64,000 nucleotides of DNA. Origin: Perca fluviatilis (taxonomy: Eukaryota; Chordata; Actinopteri; Perciformes; Percidae). Below, piece after piece: positions 16,602 to 29,780 of this stretch. The stretch's first letter is position 1; every line of letters begins with the position of its first letter. The stretch spans positions 6,121,576 through 6,185,575 of the forward strand of contig NC_053115.1 in NCBI RefSeq assembly GCF_010015445.1, in the 5' to 3' direction. A program made the position numbers and the translations under genes. The notes below the pieces were generated by a model. It was not told the DNA's origin and did no database searches. It saw only the letters and a program-made list of their open reading frames with translations.

Positions 16602-17455
16602 TGATCATGGTCAGAGGGTGGCGCTCTCTACTAAGAAACAGACTTTCCTGAGCGAGTTGATCAGCAGCATTGCTCCCAGATGCAGACGTGATAAATGTAA
16701 TGCCATTTCTAGCTAAATGAGCTGTGCTTCTCAGACCTTGATCAAGGACAAAAAAACGACTTCAAATATTTTCTCTTGAGGTTAAATTAATGTTGCTTTA
16801 CAATGAGCGTTAACTGGACTGTTGAGCTGGCCCATGATAATTCTCGTCTGCAGGGGTAAGTGACAGAGCTTTTAATTACTGTCATCATGTTTTTGCTCTT
16901 CTTGTGACAGACAGACTGTTTAGGAGTCCACAAAACTTTTCAACCACAAAAAAATAAAAAATAATATGCTATGCAGAGATTCTTAATAACGTTGTTGAAA
17001 TTTAGATACAGTTAATGTCCCCCCCTTCAAAATGTTATTAAGAAATTGGCCCACATGCCAGAAAAATATACCCACACCAAACCGACAGAACCTACACTCT
17101 TGTAATCTACACTGTCATTTTTTTAAAAACCATAAAAACCACCTCCTTCAATAGTTAAAACTCCTCACAGTTGAGATTAAAACATCTTTCATGATGCTGT
17201 CAAAGCATTTCATTTTTCTGCAGTGAGGGTTGCGAGCAGTTATGATGAACCTTCGGATCACACAAAAAAAAAAAAAAAGACAGGAGAATTTTCTGAAATA
17301 ATAAGTTCATTCTGCCTCGGTTGTAATTAGTCAGCTTAGACATTTTAGCTTTTCTGACAGCCCCCTCTCTCCTGTCACACTTTCAGCTAAAAACTAAAGC
17401 ATATCATTACATTTCCCCCATTGAAAGGACCTACTAAGTTGCTACTGAACTGTAC
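16602..17455. other. Upstream flank of the promoter block; no gene seen
   Basis: Non-repetitive AT-rich sequence with a poly-A tract at 17264-17278. No exon is recognised. The sequence changes to CpG-containing DNA at about 17450. Confidence 0.4.
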
Positions 17456-17639
17456 TTGTGCGACTACGGTGATGTTTTCTCTATGAAGGAACCGCGACGC
17501 AACGAACGTTGTTTACGAGCAGGTGGATATGACGTCACGGACTTGGACAGCAAAACAACAACATCCAAATCCGCGATTCTTCCTTTTTTTTTTCTCTCTC
17601 TCTATCTTTCTCTCTCTCTCCTTCTTTTCTCGGCGTGTT

Positions 17640-17762
17640 AAAAAATCTAATAACAACATTAAGAGAGGAGCTCGTGCCTTTCTCTGCGAGGCAGACTGGG
17701 AAGGAGCGAGTGTGAAAGTCCAAATTTTGCTTCTTTTTTTTTTTTTTCTCTCGACGCCCTCG
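17640..17762 (+). other. foxp1: Candidate non-coding first exon (5' UTR)
   Basis: Moderately GC-rich sequence (GAGGAGCTCGTGCC, GGCAGACTGGGAAGG, GGAGCGAGTGTG) ends at the donor CCTCG|GTAAGA. The transcription start is not determinable from sequence. The 5' boundary given is only a guess between the CRE at 17530 and this donor. Confidence 0.35.
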
Positions 17763-17815
17763 GTAAGATGATCTCTTTCTCCTTGTAGTTAAGTTAGTTA
17801 TTTAGTCCCCCCCCC

Positions 17816-17843
17816 CACACACACACACACACACACACACACC
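17816..17843. repeat. (CA)n microsatellite near the promoter
   Basis: About 13 CA units directly after a run of nine C. Confidence 0.9.
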
Positions 17844-18031
17844 TCCGCCACCTCGCCACCAACACCAGCGGCGGGCGGAGTAATAGCCTATTTACGTGCG
17901 GTGTTTACGGTGTGATTTGTTCTCGCATGCGTTCTCGGTACACAAGCTCGCGTGCACGGTTTATCTCACACTAGCTAATCGGTACCCTCCGCGTGCGCCT
18001 GTTTAGCTGCTGTAAAGCGTTTCCCATTCTG

Positions 18032-18074
18032 GTAAGTTTAACTATTATGTTAACGTTAGCTTTGCTGTATCGTG

Positions 18075-18112
<38 letters not shown>

Positions 18113-19200
18113 CATGCTGCACTCAGATACACACACGGAGTTTGTCTCCGCGTTTTGCTGCTGCGTTCTGCAATTGTTACAATTAGCGAAATAAACAGAT
18201 AAACAAACACCTGTATTATTAGCACGTAGGCTGCGTGGTAGCGCCGTTTAACGTCTCTGTAACAGGAGTGGTTTTTGTTACTACGAGTGTTGTATCCTCC
18301 ACTTTTTTTTGTTTGTTGGAAAGTTGGGTTTCTAACTTAGTTGAGGCTAACGTTGCTCACGAGACCCCCGGGGGGGAAATGCACCTTTTTATAACCAGTT
18401 GGTTCTGAAGTGCTGGTTGATGATAGCCGGTTAACAGTGAATTACTAGCTACCTGTTGCGGATACAGCCGTAAAAGTTGTTCAGTTTACACGGTGAAAGG
18501 GAAGTTTGAGTGCCGTGATTTCTTTTGAGTAACGTATAGGACCAGGGAGGGAGCTTTACCCCACGTGCTAGCAGTCCTCCAAACTCCGAAAGACCGGAGG
18601 AAGGCATTCCGGCTGCCCGAAACTATTGCTGTTATAACTGTAAGAGTTTTAGCTAACGGGCAGGTCGACTTTTATCTGGCTGTCCGTCATATCTTAGGCT
18701 GTTCGGTGTGGCTGAGTGTACGCTACATTTAAAGCGGATATTCAACTTTGAACACAAAGGATTTAAAGAGAAACATTTTTTTTTATTGATAGCTGTCACA
18801 ACTGAAATTCACACCTCAACAAAAGTTGACGTTTTTGACATGCTTTATTTAACTGTATTGCTCAAAGTTTAAACGGAGTGGTTTAGAGTCAGACATGGTG
18901 TGGATTAGAGTTTGACATTTTCTTAACTGTCAATATAGGCTGAAGTTACAGAGCATTTCAATATCGACTGTGAAAAATAGACTTAGTTAAATTTAAAAAC
19001 GACCTGGTATTGCTATAGTGTGTAAGTAGATTAACGTTATGTAGTATCCTAATGCACTGTACAAAGGAATGTACTTGAACAAAACATATTTGTAAAAATA
19101 CATTCAAAGCAGTCAATTTTAGATTTATTCTATTTAAATTAATATTTTATTACAGGTGTATTACAGACAAATGGACACCTAACAGGTATGATAATACATT
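18032..19200. other. Start of the first long intron
   Basis: CpG content stays above background to about 18650 (for example the palindromic CCCCCGGGGGGG near 18366 and a CACGTG at 18562). A TA/GA tract lies at 18076-18110. No coding exon is seen. It may be the downstream shore of the CpG island. Confidence 0.4.
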
Positions 19201-19218
19201 TTACAGTGCAGTTTTTCA

Positions 19219-19477
<259 letters not shown>

Positions 19478-19487
<10 letters not shown>

Positions 19488-20925
19488 GATACAGAGTAAG
19501 TCTATTGAGAGTGAACTGCATACATGCAATAATTAAATATTAGCCTAATATATTTTACAGTAAGTCTGCAGCTGGCAACAGCAGGACTAAAACCATCTGA
19601 AAATTTACGAAAGGGAAACTGCAGCTTTAACAACTATTGCTGGCAGGGCTCCCTCCTTCTTGGTCTTTGGATTAGTCATTGTCTGAGGATAAAAAAAAAA
19701 ACACCTTTTTGTAGGAGAAGTAAAGTAAACAGCCTCCAACAAGCGAACCTTGACAACCCAGATTAAGGAAAACATTGGAGATCAAACAGTGCTGCTGCTG
19801 GGCTGTTGTCATGAGCTGCCTGAGAGAGAGCTGCAGACTATTTGAACAGGCACTGGGGTTTGTGTGCTCACTTATGCAGAAATGGACCTTCGCAAATGCT
19901 GACCCAGGTTTTAAAACACAGGATGAACTTTTTTTAAAAAAAAATTTTGTGCAACTTTTCTAAGCCTGCTGTTTGACACAGCTGTTGCATACATAGACCT
20001 TCAGCCTTCTGCTGTTTCTGATGGGAACAACCTAACACTGTCCCCTGCGTCTGCTTCTACAAACTAGACTGGCTGTACGTTTTGTGCTCCGTACTACAAG
20101 TGAATAAATTGAGTTGGCAGTGTGGGGGTTGGGGGTTGGGGGCAAAGTAAAAAAAGCTTGAAATTTGAGGAAGTGCAGCTGTATGCATTGTAATGACGCA
20201 AGATCCTTAACGCACCAATCTGTGATTTTTGTATTATTTGGAAAGCCCTTGTTTCTAGTTTGGCCTCTTCAGGCTGGGGCTAAGGCTCTTCTTTGTAGAG
20301 AGTTGAGGTTCAACTGGTAAGAAAGTAATCAGTCACTCATGCATTCAGTGTGAGGACTCCAATCCCCGAGTGGAGCGGCCCTCTCTTTCATCTGACGGCT
20401 CAGTATTTGTGAACACGTTGTGCTGGGTACGGAGAGGCTGAAAAACTGACTGTGCACCCTTGCTTGCAGCTGAATGTTAAGGAGTTATTTCTGGTCCAGT
20501 GTGGGAATAAGGTTCTGTATTTGCTGTATTGTTTCTTTCAGATTTATTTGCCGGCTTCACCCCTCATTTGATTTTTTAGATACAAGACGCCCTCAGTTGC
20601 TTGAAACACTTTTGGCACAAAGCAAGACAAGTGACAGACGAATAAAGGGAATTTTCTGGTAAATGAATTTGTCATGTGATTTTTGCATGTTTGATTCACA
20701 CAACACAAAAGAGGAAAAGCACTAGCAATAGGACTACGAGGGCAGCACGCTCATTAGTGCTGTATTACATGAATGGAAATGATAACAAAGGAAAGCAGAA
20801 CAATATTTCCAGGGTAAAGGTTAGTGTGTCCCGGCCCCTGTGGTGTGCCCAGGCAGACGGTTGTCCATGCCAGGGGAAGGCTATTGGTCGGAGAGTGGAC
20901 AGCCTCAGGTGCGCTCCGTGCAGCT
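19478..20925. other. Intron; no gene or clear repeat seen
   Basis: Unique-looking sequence with a GGGGGTTGGGGG tract near 20125. Open frames here lack splice context. Confidence 0.4.
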
Positions 20926-21075
20926 CCTCCGTCTCTATGGAGACTGCAAAATGCTCAGGACGGCCATTAACTCATGCAGCCATTAATTACTGTCTTCTCC
21001 CGTCATCTGTCCCTAATAAAGGCAGGGATGCTGACAAAAATGTCGTCATTGTGCATGCAACGACAATCAATTAAG
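20926..21075. promoter_or_regulatory. Candidate conserved non-coding element
   Basis: Compact block with GGCCATTAACTCATGCAGCC, ATTAATTACTG, CTAATAAAGG, TGTGCATGCAA and CAATCAATTAAG. Repeated homeodomain-type cores and octamer-like ATGCAA sites give it the look of a vertebrate developmental enhancer. Inference only. Confidence 0.28.
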
Positions 21076-21920
21076 TTGCATTACAAAATGAATGCACTGC
21101 TGGTTTTGTGTTTCAGGAATACAGTACAACATTGGGGTGCAGGTTGTGTCTATTTTTGCAAAACATATCTAAGTATCCTGTTTAGTCCTGTCAAGTTGGT
21201 GTATTGAATTAGTTGTTGGTGTGTTGGTTTCAGACAAAAGTAGTGTTTTTTTTTTAATACATAATTGGCTGGGTTGTACATGCTGTGAAGTTGTATGAGA
21301 GACTAGATGGGTTGCAGAACAGTTTGCAACAGCCTCTGCTATATCAATAAAAATAAGTTAAATTGAAATGGTACCAGTAAAAAAAGTATTTTGCTCAATC
21401 CCTTTCCCTGTATGATCGCTTTTACCAAGTACTGTATGAATACGTATTTTCTAATTCTCAGAGTAAAATCAACGTATTCTACCTTGGGATTTAATCTTGG
21501 TAAAATGTGTGATGTGTTTTTTCTTACTTTCTTACTTGAGATCACTCACAAAAGAAGCTGATTTGACTGATGGACTCATCTCCATCAAGATACAGACGGT
21601 TTAAAATGAAAGGGAGTTGGCTTTGCACTGTGGTGTGGTTTGCATTGACATCTGATTCAACACCTTTTATTAGGGTTGTGAAGTAGTGTAGTCAATCATT
21701 TAGTTTTCTATATCATATTCAGACAAAGGTGTTTTATGCATTATATAAATAAACAAAACTTTTTTTTAGAAAATTAGAGAATTCATGAGATGAATTGTGC
21801 AGGTAGACGAAATTTAAGTTGTCTCTCTTTGTTTAAACACTTTATATACTGCCGAATGGTTTTTATTTTTATGCACACGAGTCCCTGGTCTCATTTTGAA
21901 TGAGTGCAATCAACATGACA
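21076..21920. other. Intron; no gene or clear repeat seen
   Basis: AT-rich unique-looking sequence. Nothing recognisable. Confidence 0.4.
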
Positions 21921-21924
21921 TCAT

Positions 21925-22435
21925 GACTTTGCGTAAAGATACACGCCACTTTCCTAAAGCCAAGTGGCGTGTTATCTGTACGCATTTTGAGCTGTGTATG
22001 TCTACGCTGTATACGGCAGATGTAAACATACACACCACGTGGCGTCTTATCGCGAGAACGTCACACGCGTGTTAAAAAAAAAAAGGTTGGGTTTAGGAAA
22101 AGAACATTGGGAAAGGCTTTAATAACACAAAAACACAACAAAAACAAAAAAACAAAAAAAAAAAATAACAAAAAATAAAATAACGGGTGACAAGCACCAC
22201 ACACGGGACGCAATCCTGGCTCTCCTGGGTGAAAGTCCTGTGTTTTACACATCCACCACCCCGGACTTTCCTTTTACGTCCTTTCATACTACACGCTATG
22301 GCGAAAATTCACACGTAATGTAGGTCAATGGCAGCCGAACGGCGTTGATAAACACGCTAAAAAGCGTTTGTGTGTCTTGATAACACGCATAAACGGCATA
22401 TGACTTGGCGTGTCCTACATACGCCACTTTATGAG
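21925..22435. mobile_element. Unclassified fish repeat with inverted-type GGCGTG/CACGCC ends
   Basis: The left end has ACACGCCACTTTCC and AAGTGGCGTG. The right end has GACTTGGCGTGTCC and ATACGCCACTTTATGAG. The interior has many CACGC/GCGTG words, an A-rich tract and GGCTCTCCTGGGTGAAAGTC, a motif common in fish repeats. It looks like a MITE or a simple non-autonomous repeat. No coding frame is recognised. Confidence 0.5.
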
Positions 22436-23985
22436 ATCAGTCTGGTGCAATAGCCTCTCAGCATTTAATAACTTAAAATCAAGCACCAAATTTGTCTGTT
22501 TTGGGAATGTTGCAGGTGAGCTGCAAACATTTCCATCCAGACATGAGGTGCTTAACCATATCCTACACGCTGTGCTCAGCTGCCAGGCGAAACCTCACCT
22601 CCTGTTTCCTGTTTCTGTCAGCTGTCCAGTCTGTATGTTGGTCTGCGTTTGTTTATGACGTGGCTTCGATGGCCCAGTGGATGACGTTCATTTCATTTTT
22701 TAGGGAATTATCTATCAAATATGTGTTAATGAATATTTACACTGAGAGGGTGTAGTTATTACTCTGACATAACCTCACGTCTTGATTGGTTTATGATGCC
22801 AGGGCGACCGCGTTTGCTCTCTCGGTTTTAACCTTGCTTTCGTTTGTCGTTTTGACTAAAACTATACACAGCGTGAGGTAATGTAGATCGTAATGATAAA
22901 GAAATTTAGCTTTCTGGCAATTTTGGAAAAGTCAGAAGAAAGATAAAAATAAAGTGACTGTGGCGTTCCTGGTGCAGCTATGTTGGAATTAGGCTATTCC
23001 TGAATTCTGGTTGTATGCATGTAGACATGTCATGTAGACCGTGTGACTCGAGAGTGTTAAGAGGAAGCATCACTTTAAAGTCGTAGTCGTCCAGTTGTTA
23101 TATTCAATTTTATATTTTGATGACAAGTTGTTTGGATTGTGTGCTGCCGCTAGAAATCACTTTTCAGTCAAATGTTGCGATTTGATCTGTGATATATTTT
23201 GTCTTTGTTTAGGACGTTTTTAGTGGCGGCACTCTGCTCGTTCTCTGTTCGGCTGTGGTGGCTGCTCATGTTAGCTCACAGGTTCCCCTGTTTATGCCAA
23301 ACTGCTTCTGGAAATGTAAAAGTCTTCACTTGCACCCAAGTGTTGAGATCTTAAGACCTGTCCAAAGCTGGATGCTTAGAGCTGCAAAATAAAAGCTTTC
23401 ATAATCTGGCTATAGGTTCAATCATTACTATGTTACATCAACGTGAGAATAAGAGTAGCAAAAACTGAACTTGACTAATGTGAAAATGTCCCAGGCTTTC
23501 ACTTAAACCCTGTTAACTGTATTAGGCAGCGCGATGTAGAATAAGGTTACAGGAGCACATCTTTAAGAGGCCTCATCCTTGACTTCTTGGCTGTGTTTTC
23601 AGTTGGCAGTCCCAGCCTAATAAGAAACATAACATGGCAGGGCCTGCTCTTCCATCATCATTGCTGGGTGGAAAGTTGGTGTGCTTTGATCATGTCTTTT
23701 GGGCGCATCACTCCGGCTTAGCCTGCTGCTCGCTATGTGATAAGCCATCAGAGTACTCAGATCTAAGCCGGCAGCTCTGTGGGCTTGAGGAGAGACAGGA
23801 GAGAGTAATGGAGATGAGGAGAGAGCAGCAATGCAAATTTTGTTGACAGACTGTTACTGCAGCTGTTTTCTTTGCCTTTGAATTCAACAATGTTACTGTC
23901 CCTCTTCACTCTGTCTGTGAAGAAAAGGCCACTTTCATTTTTAGGTAATTTATTTGTGGAAAAACACTGTTACCGTGTTGTATAA
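22436..23985. other. Intron; no gene recognised
   Basis: Unique-looking sequence. The longest open frames have no motif and no paired splice sites. Confidence 0.4.
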
Positions 23986-24480
23986 TTTGCCCTCTTGGCA
24001 ATTAAAACGGCTTTTAATGAGATGCACATGTTAATTGCCTCAAAAACATGTGATTTAATTATTTTACAAACTGTTAGGCCCAGATGTACTCTTAAGCCGC
24101 GGCTAACTGATACAAGTTCACTTTGAAGTTGAATGCTCCGTTTTCACACAGCTTTCTTCTGTCCGTCCATAAAACATCATTTTAGACCCCCCATTATGAA
24201 AGGGTGCTCCTAATTGACGGGTTGTTGCTTGTTTATTTGATATATATTTACCGGCTAGGTGGTAATTGGGAAGCAGTAATTACCCAAGATGCAGTGCAGC
24301 CCTTCAGCAGAGGTGCTACCACGCTGATGAGTTCAGAGCACAGATGAAAGTATGCAGGTTACTATTATCATCCTAGCAGACTGCTTAAATACTTGACAGC
24401 GGAGAGCAGAGATTGCTAATTGGGTCTGTGTCCTTTTATACAGTCTCATTGTTTACTGTGATGACGTACAGCATGAGATC
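23986..24480. promoter_or_regulatory. Candidate conserved non-coding element cluster
   Basis: Dense core sites occur in about 490 bp: GGCAATTAAAACGG, GTTAATTGCC, TTTAATTATTTTAC, GTGGTAATTGGG, AGTAATTACCC, TGCTAATTGGG. Forkhead-like TTGTTTATTTGA and TTGTTTACTGTG also occur. Low repeat content and this motif mix suggest an enhancer, possibly with forkhead input. Confidence 0.3.
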
Positions 24481-26219
24481 AAAAGCATGGTTCTTTTTTC
24501 TGTGTGTGCTTTTTTTTTTTTGGTACAGTTGTTACAAGTACGCCTGAGCAGTTAATAGCAACAATAAAAGGCCAGTGTATATAAGGGCCTCATGGATTCG
24601 GAGTCCCTCCTGTTGATGTCGTTCCTTCACTGATAATGGCCTTGTTAACTGAGATTCATCACCTCTTCATTCAGAGTCCCCTGGATATTGAGGGAGAGCG
24701 TTGTCAAACTACTGGGTTTGCCACGGTGAAGTCATCCTCATGTGGTTTTGGAAGCTATTCATGAAAAGTGGTGACGGCATCTTCCCCGACTCCTGATGAT
24801 TCAGTTGACCTGAGCTGAGACTGGGGCGGTGGTGGTGTTTGACTTTGTTTGCTGCTCAATTCCGCTTTCACACCAGCTCTCGCTTTCACTCCCTCTCCTT
24901 CTCTCAGACACTTTCTCTCCCTCTCCAATACCCTCAAACACGCCGAGCGACGCATACCTTGTTTGTGCGCAGGCTGCTGTTGTTTGATAGCCCGCTGTCC
25001 CAGTAGATCTTCAGACGTTGTTGTTGTTTGCCTGTATTGGTTGGAGTGTGTGCCTTGCATTTGCCCGGGCTCCTTGGAGGGAGTTTGTTTTTGTTCTCAG
25101 TGTTGTAAACAGGGTGGGGCTCCATTCCCAAACCACTCAGTTGGAGATGGTTATTTTCACAGGAGTGATTTTCTTTTCTTTTCTTTTTTTTTTGGTTTAT
25201 CATCTCGGTCAATAGATTAGCCTGGGATGGAATTACGTGTTGAAGCAGATAGTGTGGCTAACCATTTGCTGCATGTGCTGACCAGATAACCACTTTGCCG
25301 CTGTTGTTTTTTTGATGATTTAAAGAAGCTGTGTGATAATTAATTAGTATCATTTATATCGATCTCTATGATTATAATATGCCAAACATTCAAATTTTAC
25401 CCTCATTTCAATTTTTTAAAACCCATGAAACTATTAGTATATTAAACTTATTCCACAGTCATAATGTTCAAATATTTGTCACAATCACAATATTTCACAA
25501 TTTCCTACACCCCTAGGTTGGTCATATACTTTCACTTTTGATTTTGGAAATTGTGAGACAATAGTTCCCCTTGCTGTTCTCATGTCTAACTCTAACCATA
25601 GTAGATAACATTTGGTACTTTGAGGAAAGTTTTCACTCAGGTCATGGCATCGGTTTCTGACTTTGCTCAAAATTGTTTTTGCCAGGAAGGAAAAGAGGGA
25701 GGTTGTCCTCAGATGTGGTTATATCAGAACTTTAACACTACTAGATTTCAGTTAAAGGCCAGGTCATATTGAGTTTAAGTCCCAACCCAGTTTCCAAAAC
25801 AAAATTTTTGTTTATTATAACGAATTGGCTGAACACACCCCTGGCTAGGAATGACTATGGCCTTTTCGAGCCCACACGGTTGAAAATGTCAAGTTGCAAA
25901 TTAAAATGTTTGAGGTGATATTTGGCCGATATATGGATTTATGTAGCATGGCGGCTACACTATTTAAGGCTCCTGCTTAAGGTGAGATCCACACAAAGAT
26001 CCCTGTCAGGTGTGATACTTATGTGGCTTTCACAGAGCGGCTCGGCATCAGAGGCTGCGGATGTGCGTAAAGTCCCTTTTTAGATGATGGGAGGCGACAG
26101 CCACAGTCACTGCTGCTGATCCTGCAAAGAATCACACAGCAGCAAGCACAGCAGACCACTGTGTGACGTACAGCGAGCGGCAAGTTTGAAATGGTCAGCA
26201 GCTGGAGGTCTGTCGTTTG
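24481..26219. other. Intron; no gene recognised, possible MITE end near 25510
   Basis: CT-rich tracts (24850-24930) create spurious frames. ATTTCCTACACCCCTAGG near 25499-25517 resembles a hAT-type terminus, but no partner end was found. Confidence 0.35.
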
Positions 26220-26817
26220 TAGGGCTGGATACCGAATTTGATACTTTTTAGGAACTGACCGAATTGCCTCCTTAGTATCCAGTATCGAAAAATGCCTCGT
26301 CATTCTATTCCAAATTTCAATACCTAAGGGCCAAATCTCATCAGCATCAGTGAGCCAACCAGAATGCAGCATGCTTCTACCAAGATGTGGCTTGTGATTG
26401 GCTGTCTAAAGTTACACGTCGTAGAGACACACAGGAAAAACTCTACGTTACGCACAGAGACGGGGCTCACATAGTAGGAGCTGAAAAATAAATTCAAAGT
26501 CGATTTGTGCGGTAATGTGTAATATTGACATTTCTTTTTGATGAAATGAATTTTTTAAAATTGGTATTGTAAAAAAGTATCATTCAAGAACCGGTATCGA
26601 AGTCACAGGGGCATTTCTGCCTTTATTAGAAAAGAAAGCTGAGATATGAAAGTGGCGAGAGAGGGGGGGGGAAGACATGCTGGAAAACCGTCACAGGTCG
26701 TATTCGAACCCTGAACCCTCTGCGTCGAGGAACAAACCTCTGCACATGTGCGCCCGCTCTACCAACCGAGGTACCCGGCCACGGCATCGAACATTTTTTG
26801 AACGATACCCAGCCCTA
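26220..26817. mobile_element. hAT-type MITE carrying a nested SINE
   Basis: The terminal repeats are TAGGGCTGGATACCGA and, in reverse complement, TAGGGCTGGGTATCGT. The putative 8-bp flanks are GTCGTTTG (26212-26219) and GGTGTTTG (26818-26825), 6 of 8 matching. GGTATCGAA words near the right end repeat the terminal theme. A tRNA-SINE is inserted at 26602-26782. A relative with the same type of ends lies at 40906-41614. Confidence 0.75.
26602..26782 (-). mobile_element. tRNA-derived SINE, minus orientation, inside the hAT MITE
   Basis: Read on the minus strand, the head GGCCGGGTACC, box A-like GGTTGGTAGAGCGGG and box B GGTTCGAATAC (26710 to 26700) form a split Pol III promoter. A CCTCGACGCAGAGG hairpin lies between the boxes and an AATAAAGGC-type tail follows. 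The flanking copies GGTATCGAA and GGCATCGAA may be its target duplication. The same family is present at 36079-36287. Confidence 0.8.
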
Positions 26818-27965
26818 GGTGTTTGTGAGTGGGAAACGCATCCTCCTGAGTCCTGACTCTATCACTCTAAGTTACTGTCAGGGTCTCATTACAATGAATA
26901 CAGAGGCGGGAAGCAGCTGCATAGGCTACGTTCATACAGCTGAGGGCAACTCAGTTCCTATAAACAAGGCTAATTTCTCTCTGTACAATAGAAGACTCAC
27001 TATCACATCAATCCCAGACACTAGCTGAATGAGTGTAGGAATTTATTCAACCATATATTTTATACAAAAAACCACACTCAAAACTTCAATGAAATGAAAT
27101 AAATGGTTATGAATTAACTGTAGCTGCTTGCTTTTATCAAATCAAAGTCTTGTCAATTCTTAAATGCAGTTTGATTATAGGAGACACTTCAGCAGCAGTG
27201 TGTGTGTGTGTGATAGCCTAGTGCTGACATCATTCCCCTGTTTCCTGAGACAGATGTGCTTCACCTCTGTACACTAAGCATGCACATGCACCCTGGTAGT
27301 CAGGTGACATACGTAACAGCAGGCGGCAACAACAGGCACACAGCTCTCTTGTAAAAACGTGATCTGTGAGGGGAGGGAAAAACAAAAAAAGAGTCAGGGT
27401 TCACAGCGGCAAGGAAAAGAAAAACAGCAGAAAGTTGATGGGAGTTCAGACTTTTTGGAGTTTAGTGATGAGCTTTTGTACACCCGCACAAACGCATGTA
27501 CGCTCTCGAATATCTCTGATAAACCAGCATTTGCAGTTGATCTTAACGAGTTAATGCTGACTTGGCTTCATGTCCCTGACACCGCTCGGCTTTCTTGTGA
27601 ATGGTTGAACGCGCGTTTATTTTACAGATGGAAATTGTGTTGGATGTTATTGTGGCTTACAAGGCGTTTATCTAAGTGACTACCCCACTGGTCTATAAAA
27701 AGACCTAAGATAAAGAGCGAGAGAGAACAAGAAAAAGAGTGGGTGAGCAAGAGAGAGAATCTGAACTGGAACTGAAACTTTATTTGGTACTTGTTTTGTT
27801 CCAGGAACTATAAAAAGCATGAGAAAAACTCTAATTCTGTAGGAGAAATGTGAATAGCGCGTCTCCGTAGTAGACGCCGATGACGACCGGTCGTACCAGA
27901 GATGAACCTGTGACAGCAGTTGCTTGTGTATTGGTCAAACACTATGCATGTTACAACAAGACATT

Positions 27966-28003
<38 letters not shown>

Positions 28004-29459
28004 ATTTTATTTATTTTTTTTAGTAAGTGAAACTGACATGTGACATCAAAGTGCCTTGTGCATCATGCACACATGTTCCAGAGTTGCTTTCCTCCCAGCT
28101 CGCTACAGTTAACCATTTACTATTTACTGTTTACAGCCTTTTGTCGGAGATTTACTGCACCTGTTGTAAACGCTGCTGAATGTGGTGTGGTGTAAGCAAT
28201 CAGCTGTTCTGAATTATTGGACCTTTTTCTAAAAGCCTTTTCATGTTGAGTATATGGAGTGCATGATGCACATGCTTTTAATATGTTGACCAATCAATTC
28301 CTCCCGCTGAAAACAACTCCCAGTTAGAAATGAGAAAATCAATCTTTTCATATCCTACTACACACGGGCTTTTGCTGTGGTTTTTTTGTGCATTTTTTGT
28401 GTACTTTATGCACAATTGTATGCAGTGATTGAAGGGCTAATTCTAAGAATTTTAATCACTCCAACCAACCCTCTTGCAGTGTCATCTTTTTTGCAAATTC
28501 CCCATAAAATGAATAGATGAGCATTCTCTTTTTAGAGCATAATGGCTTCATTAGAATATGAGATAGATAGTAGATGAAAACTCTGTATCCTTCATGCACT
28601 CTTTCTCTTTCACTCAGTCACTCCGATCTCTTTTTTCAATAGCGGCCCTGTCTAAAAGACCTTGCAGGCCACAGTGAAGTGTTCAGTTGAACCTCACATA
28701 GACCAACAAGAGGATTGGAGAAAGCAAAGTTGAGAACAGTTTGAGCAGTATATTCTTTAGAGTAACTGGTGCAGGATCGACTGTTTCGGAGCCGGCTTAG
28801 CTAATGTATGAACGCTGTGGAACCAATAATACACTTGTTTTGTTTCTGTTTGCGTCTCTCCACCTTCATTGATTGCAATGCCACACCCTTCTACCAGATT
28901 CACAGTGACAGCTATTTTTTTCCACCAAGTGAGATCATGCCATCGGAGGCTGGGTGTTGTGTTCTCATCAGGGCCAGGCCAACCACACAGTGCCAGTCAA
29001 TATGTAAACAATGGTGGAGACAGTTTGTCATTGCCTAACTGACATTTATTTATTGCTTGGCTGATGATTCATCTGAGACACGTTATCTCACAAAGTGTTT
29101 TCAGGGTGCACTGTACTTATGGTGGTTTCGACAATTCACTCTGTGATCTTTGTCCCCCACATTCACTGCCATATACTGTATATTCTAATATTGTAGGCCA
29201 TTCTAGGCCACTCACTTCTTGTTTGGACTCATAAATAGGCAGCTATTTTACAGACCACGTGACCAGACTTGGAAAAACAAGTTCTTGCCTAAACAGACAA
29301 TACTGTTGCTAACTACAACTACCTGTGTGTTGTCAGCTGCAGCCAGGTCTAAATGTTAATATGTATGAAGGTGATCGCTTTAAATGTTATTTATATTTTT
29401 ATATATATATTGATTTACTGTGTGTATTATCCCGATCGGTTTGCATTGCAAGCAAACCA
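26818..29459. other. Intron; no gene recognised
   Basis: Contains a (GT)n array at 27968-28000 and GA-rich simple sequence at 27716-27760. The rest is unique-looking AT-rich DNA without recognisable exons. Confidence 0.4.
27968..28000. repeat. (GT)n microsatellite
   Basis: About 16 GT units. Confidence 0.95.
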
Positions 29460-29780
29460 TTAGTTTAGTTTAGTTTATTATTTACACATATACAAAAACT
29501 ACAGATGCATATACACATAATCAATAAAAGATGTGATGGAGAGATGAAAAAAAAACAACTCAGAGGGGCTTAATCTGGGCACTCTCCAATACATAATCCA
29601 TTTAACGTAGAAAGAAACTAAAATACTTAAAAGAAAAGAAAACGGGGGGGAGCCCAGAACAAGAGTTCCACACAATTTAAAATCAACAGAAAAATACAAA
29701 AGGTAAAATAATATTAAGAGTTACTTGAGTGGTTTACAAAGACATTCCATAGGGATAACATTGCACAGATAAAAACAAGA
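29460..29780. repeat. Probable interspersed repeat beginning with TTTAG-type pentamers
   Basis: AGTTTAGTTTAGTTTATT opens a low-GC tract with ACACATATACAAAAAC and AGAGGGGCTTAATCTGG words that I associate with fish LINE/SINE-like tails in reverse orientation. Boundaries and class are not resolved. Confidence 0.35.

Larger units (their letters stand above)
17456..18031 (+). promoter_or_regulatory. foxp1: CpG-rich promoter-like block, putative foxp1 5' end
   Basis: CpG frequency rises sharply compared with flanking DNA (GCGGCGGGCGGAG, CCTCCGCGTGCGCC, several CGCG/CGTG). A full cAMP-response element TGACGTCA lies at 17530-17537. Two good splice donors on the + strand follow, CCTCG|GTAAGA at 17762/17763 and TTCTG|GTAAGT at 18031/18032. 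This is the pattern of a TATA-less promoter with alternative non-coding first exons. The foxp1 name is inferred from the human gene order (EIF4E3 followed on the same strand by FOXP1), not from coding sequence. Confidence 0.45.

Noticed and set aside
26602..26782. tRNA gene suggested by box A and B sequences
   Set aside because: No complete cloverleaf or anticodon stem. The body and tail match a SINE and a second copy exists.
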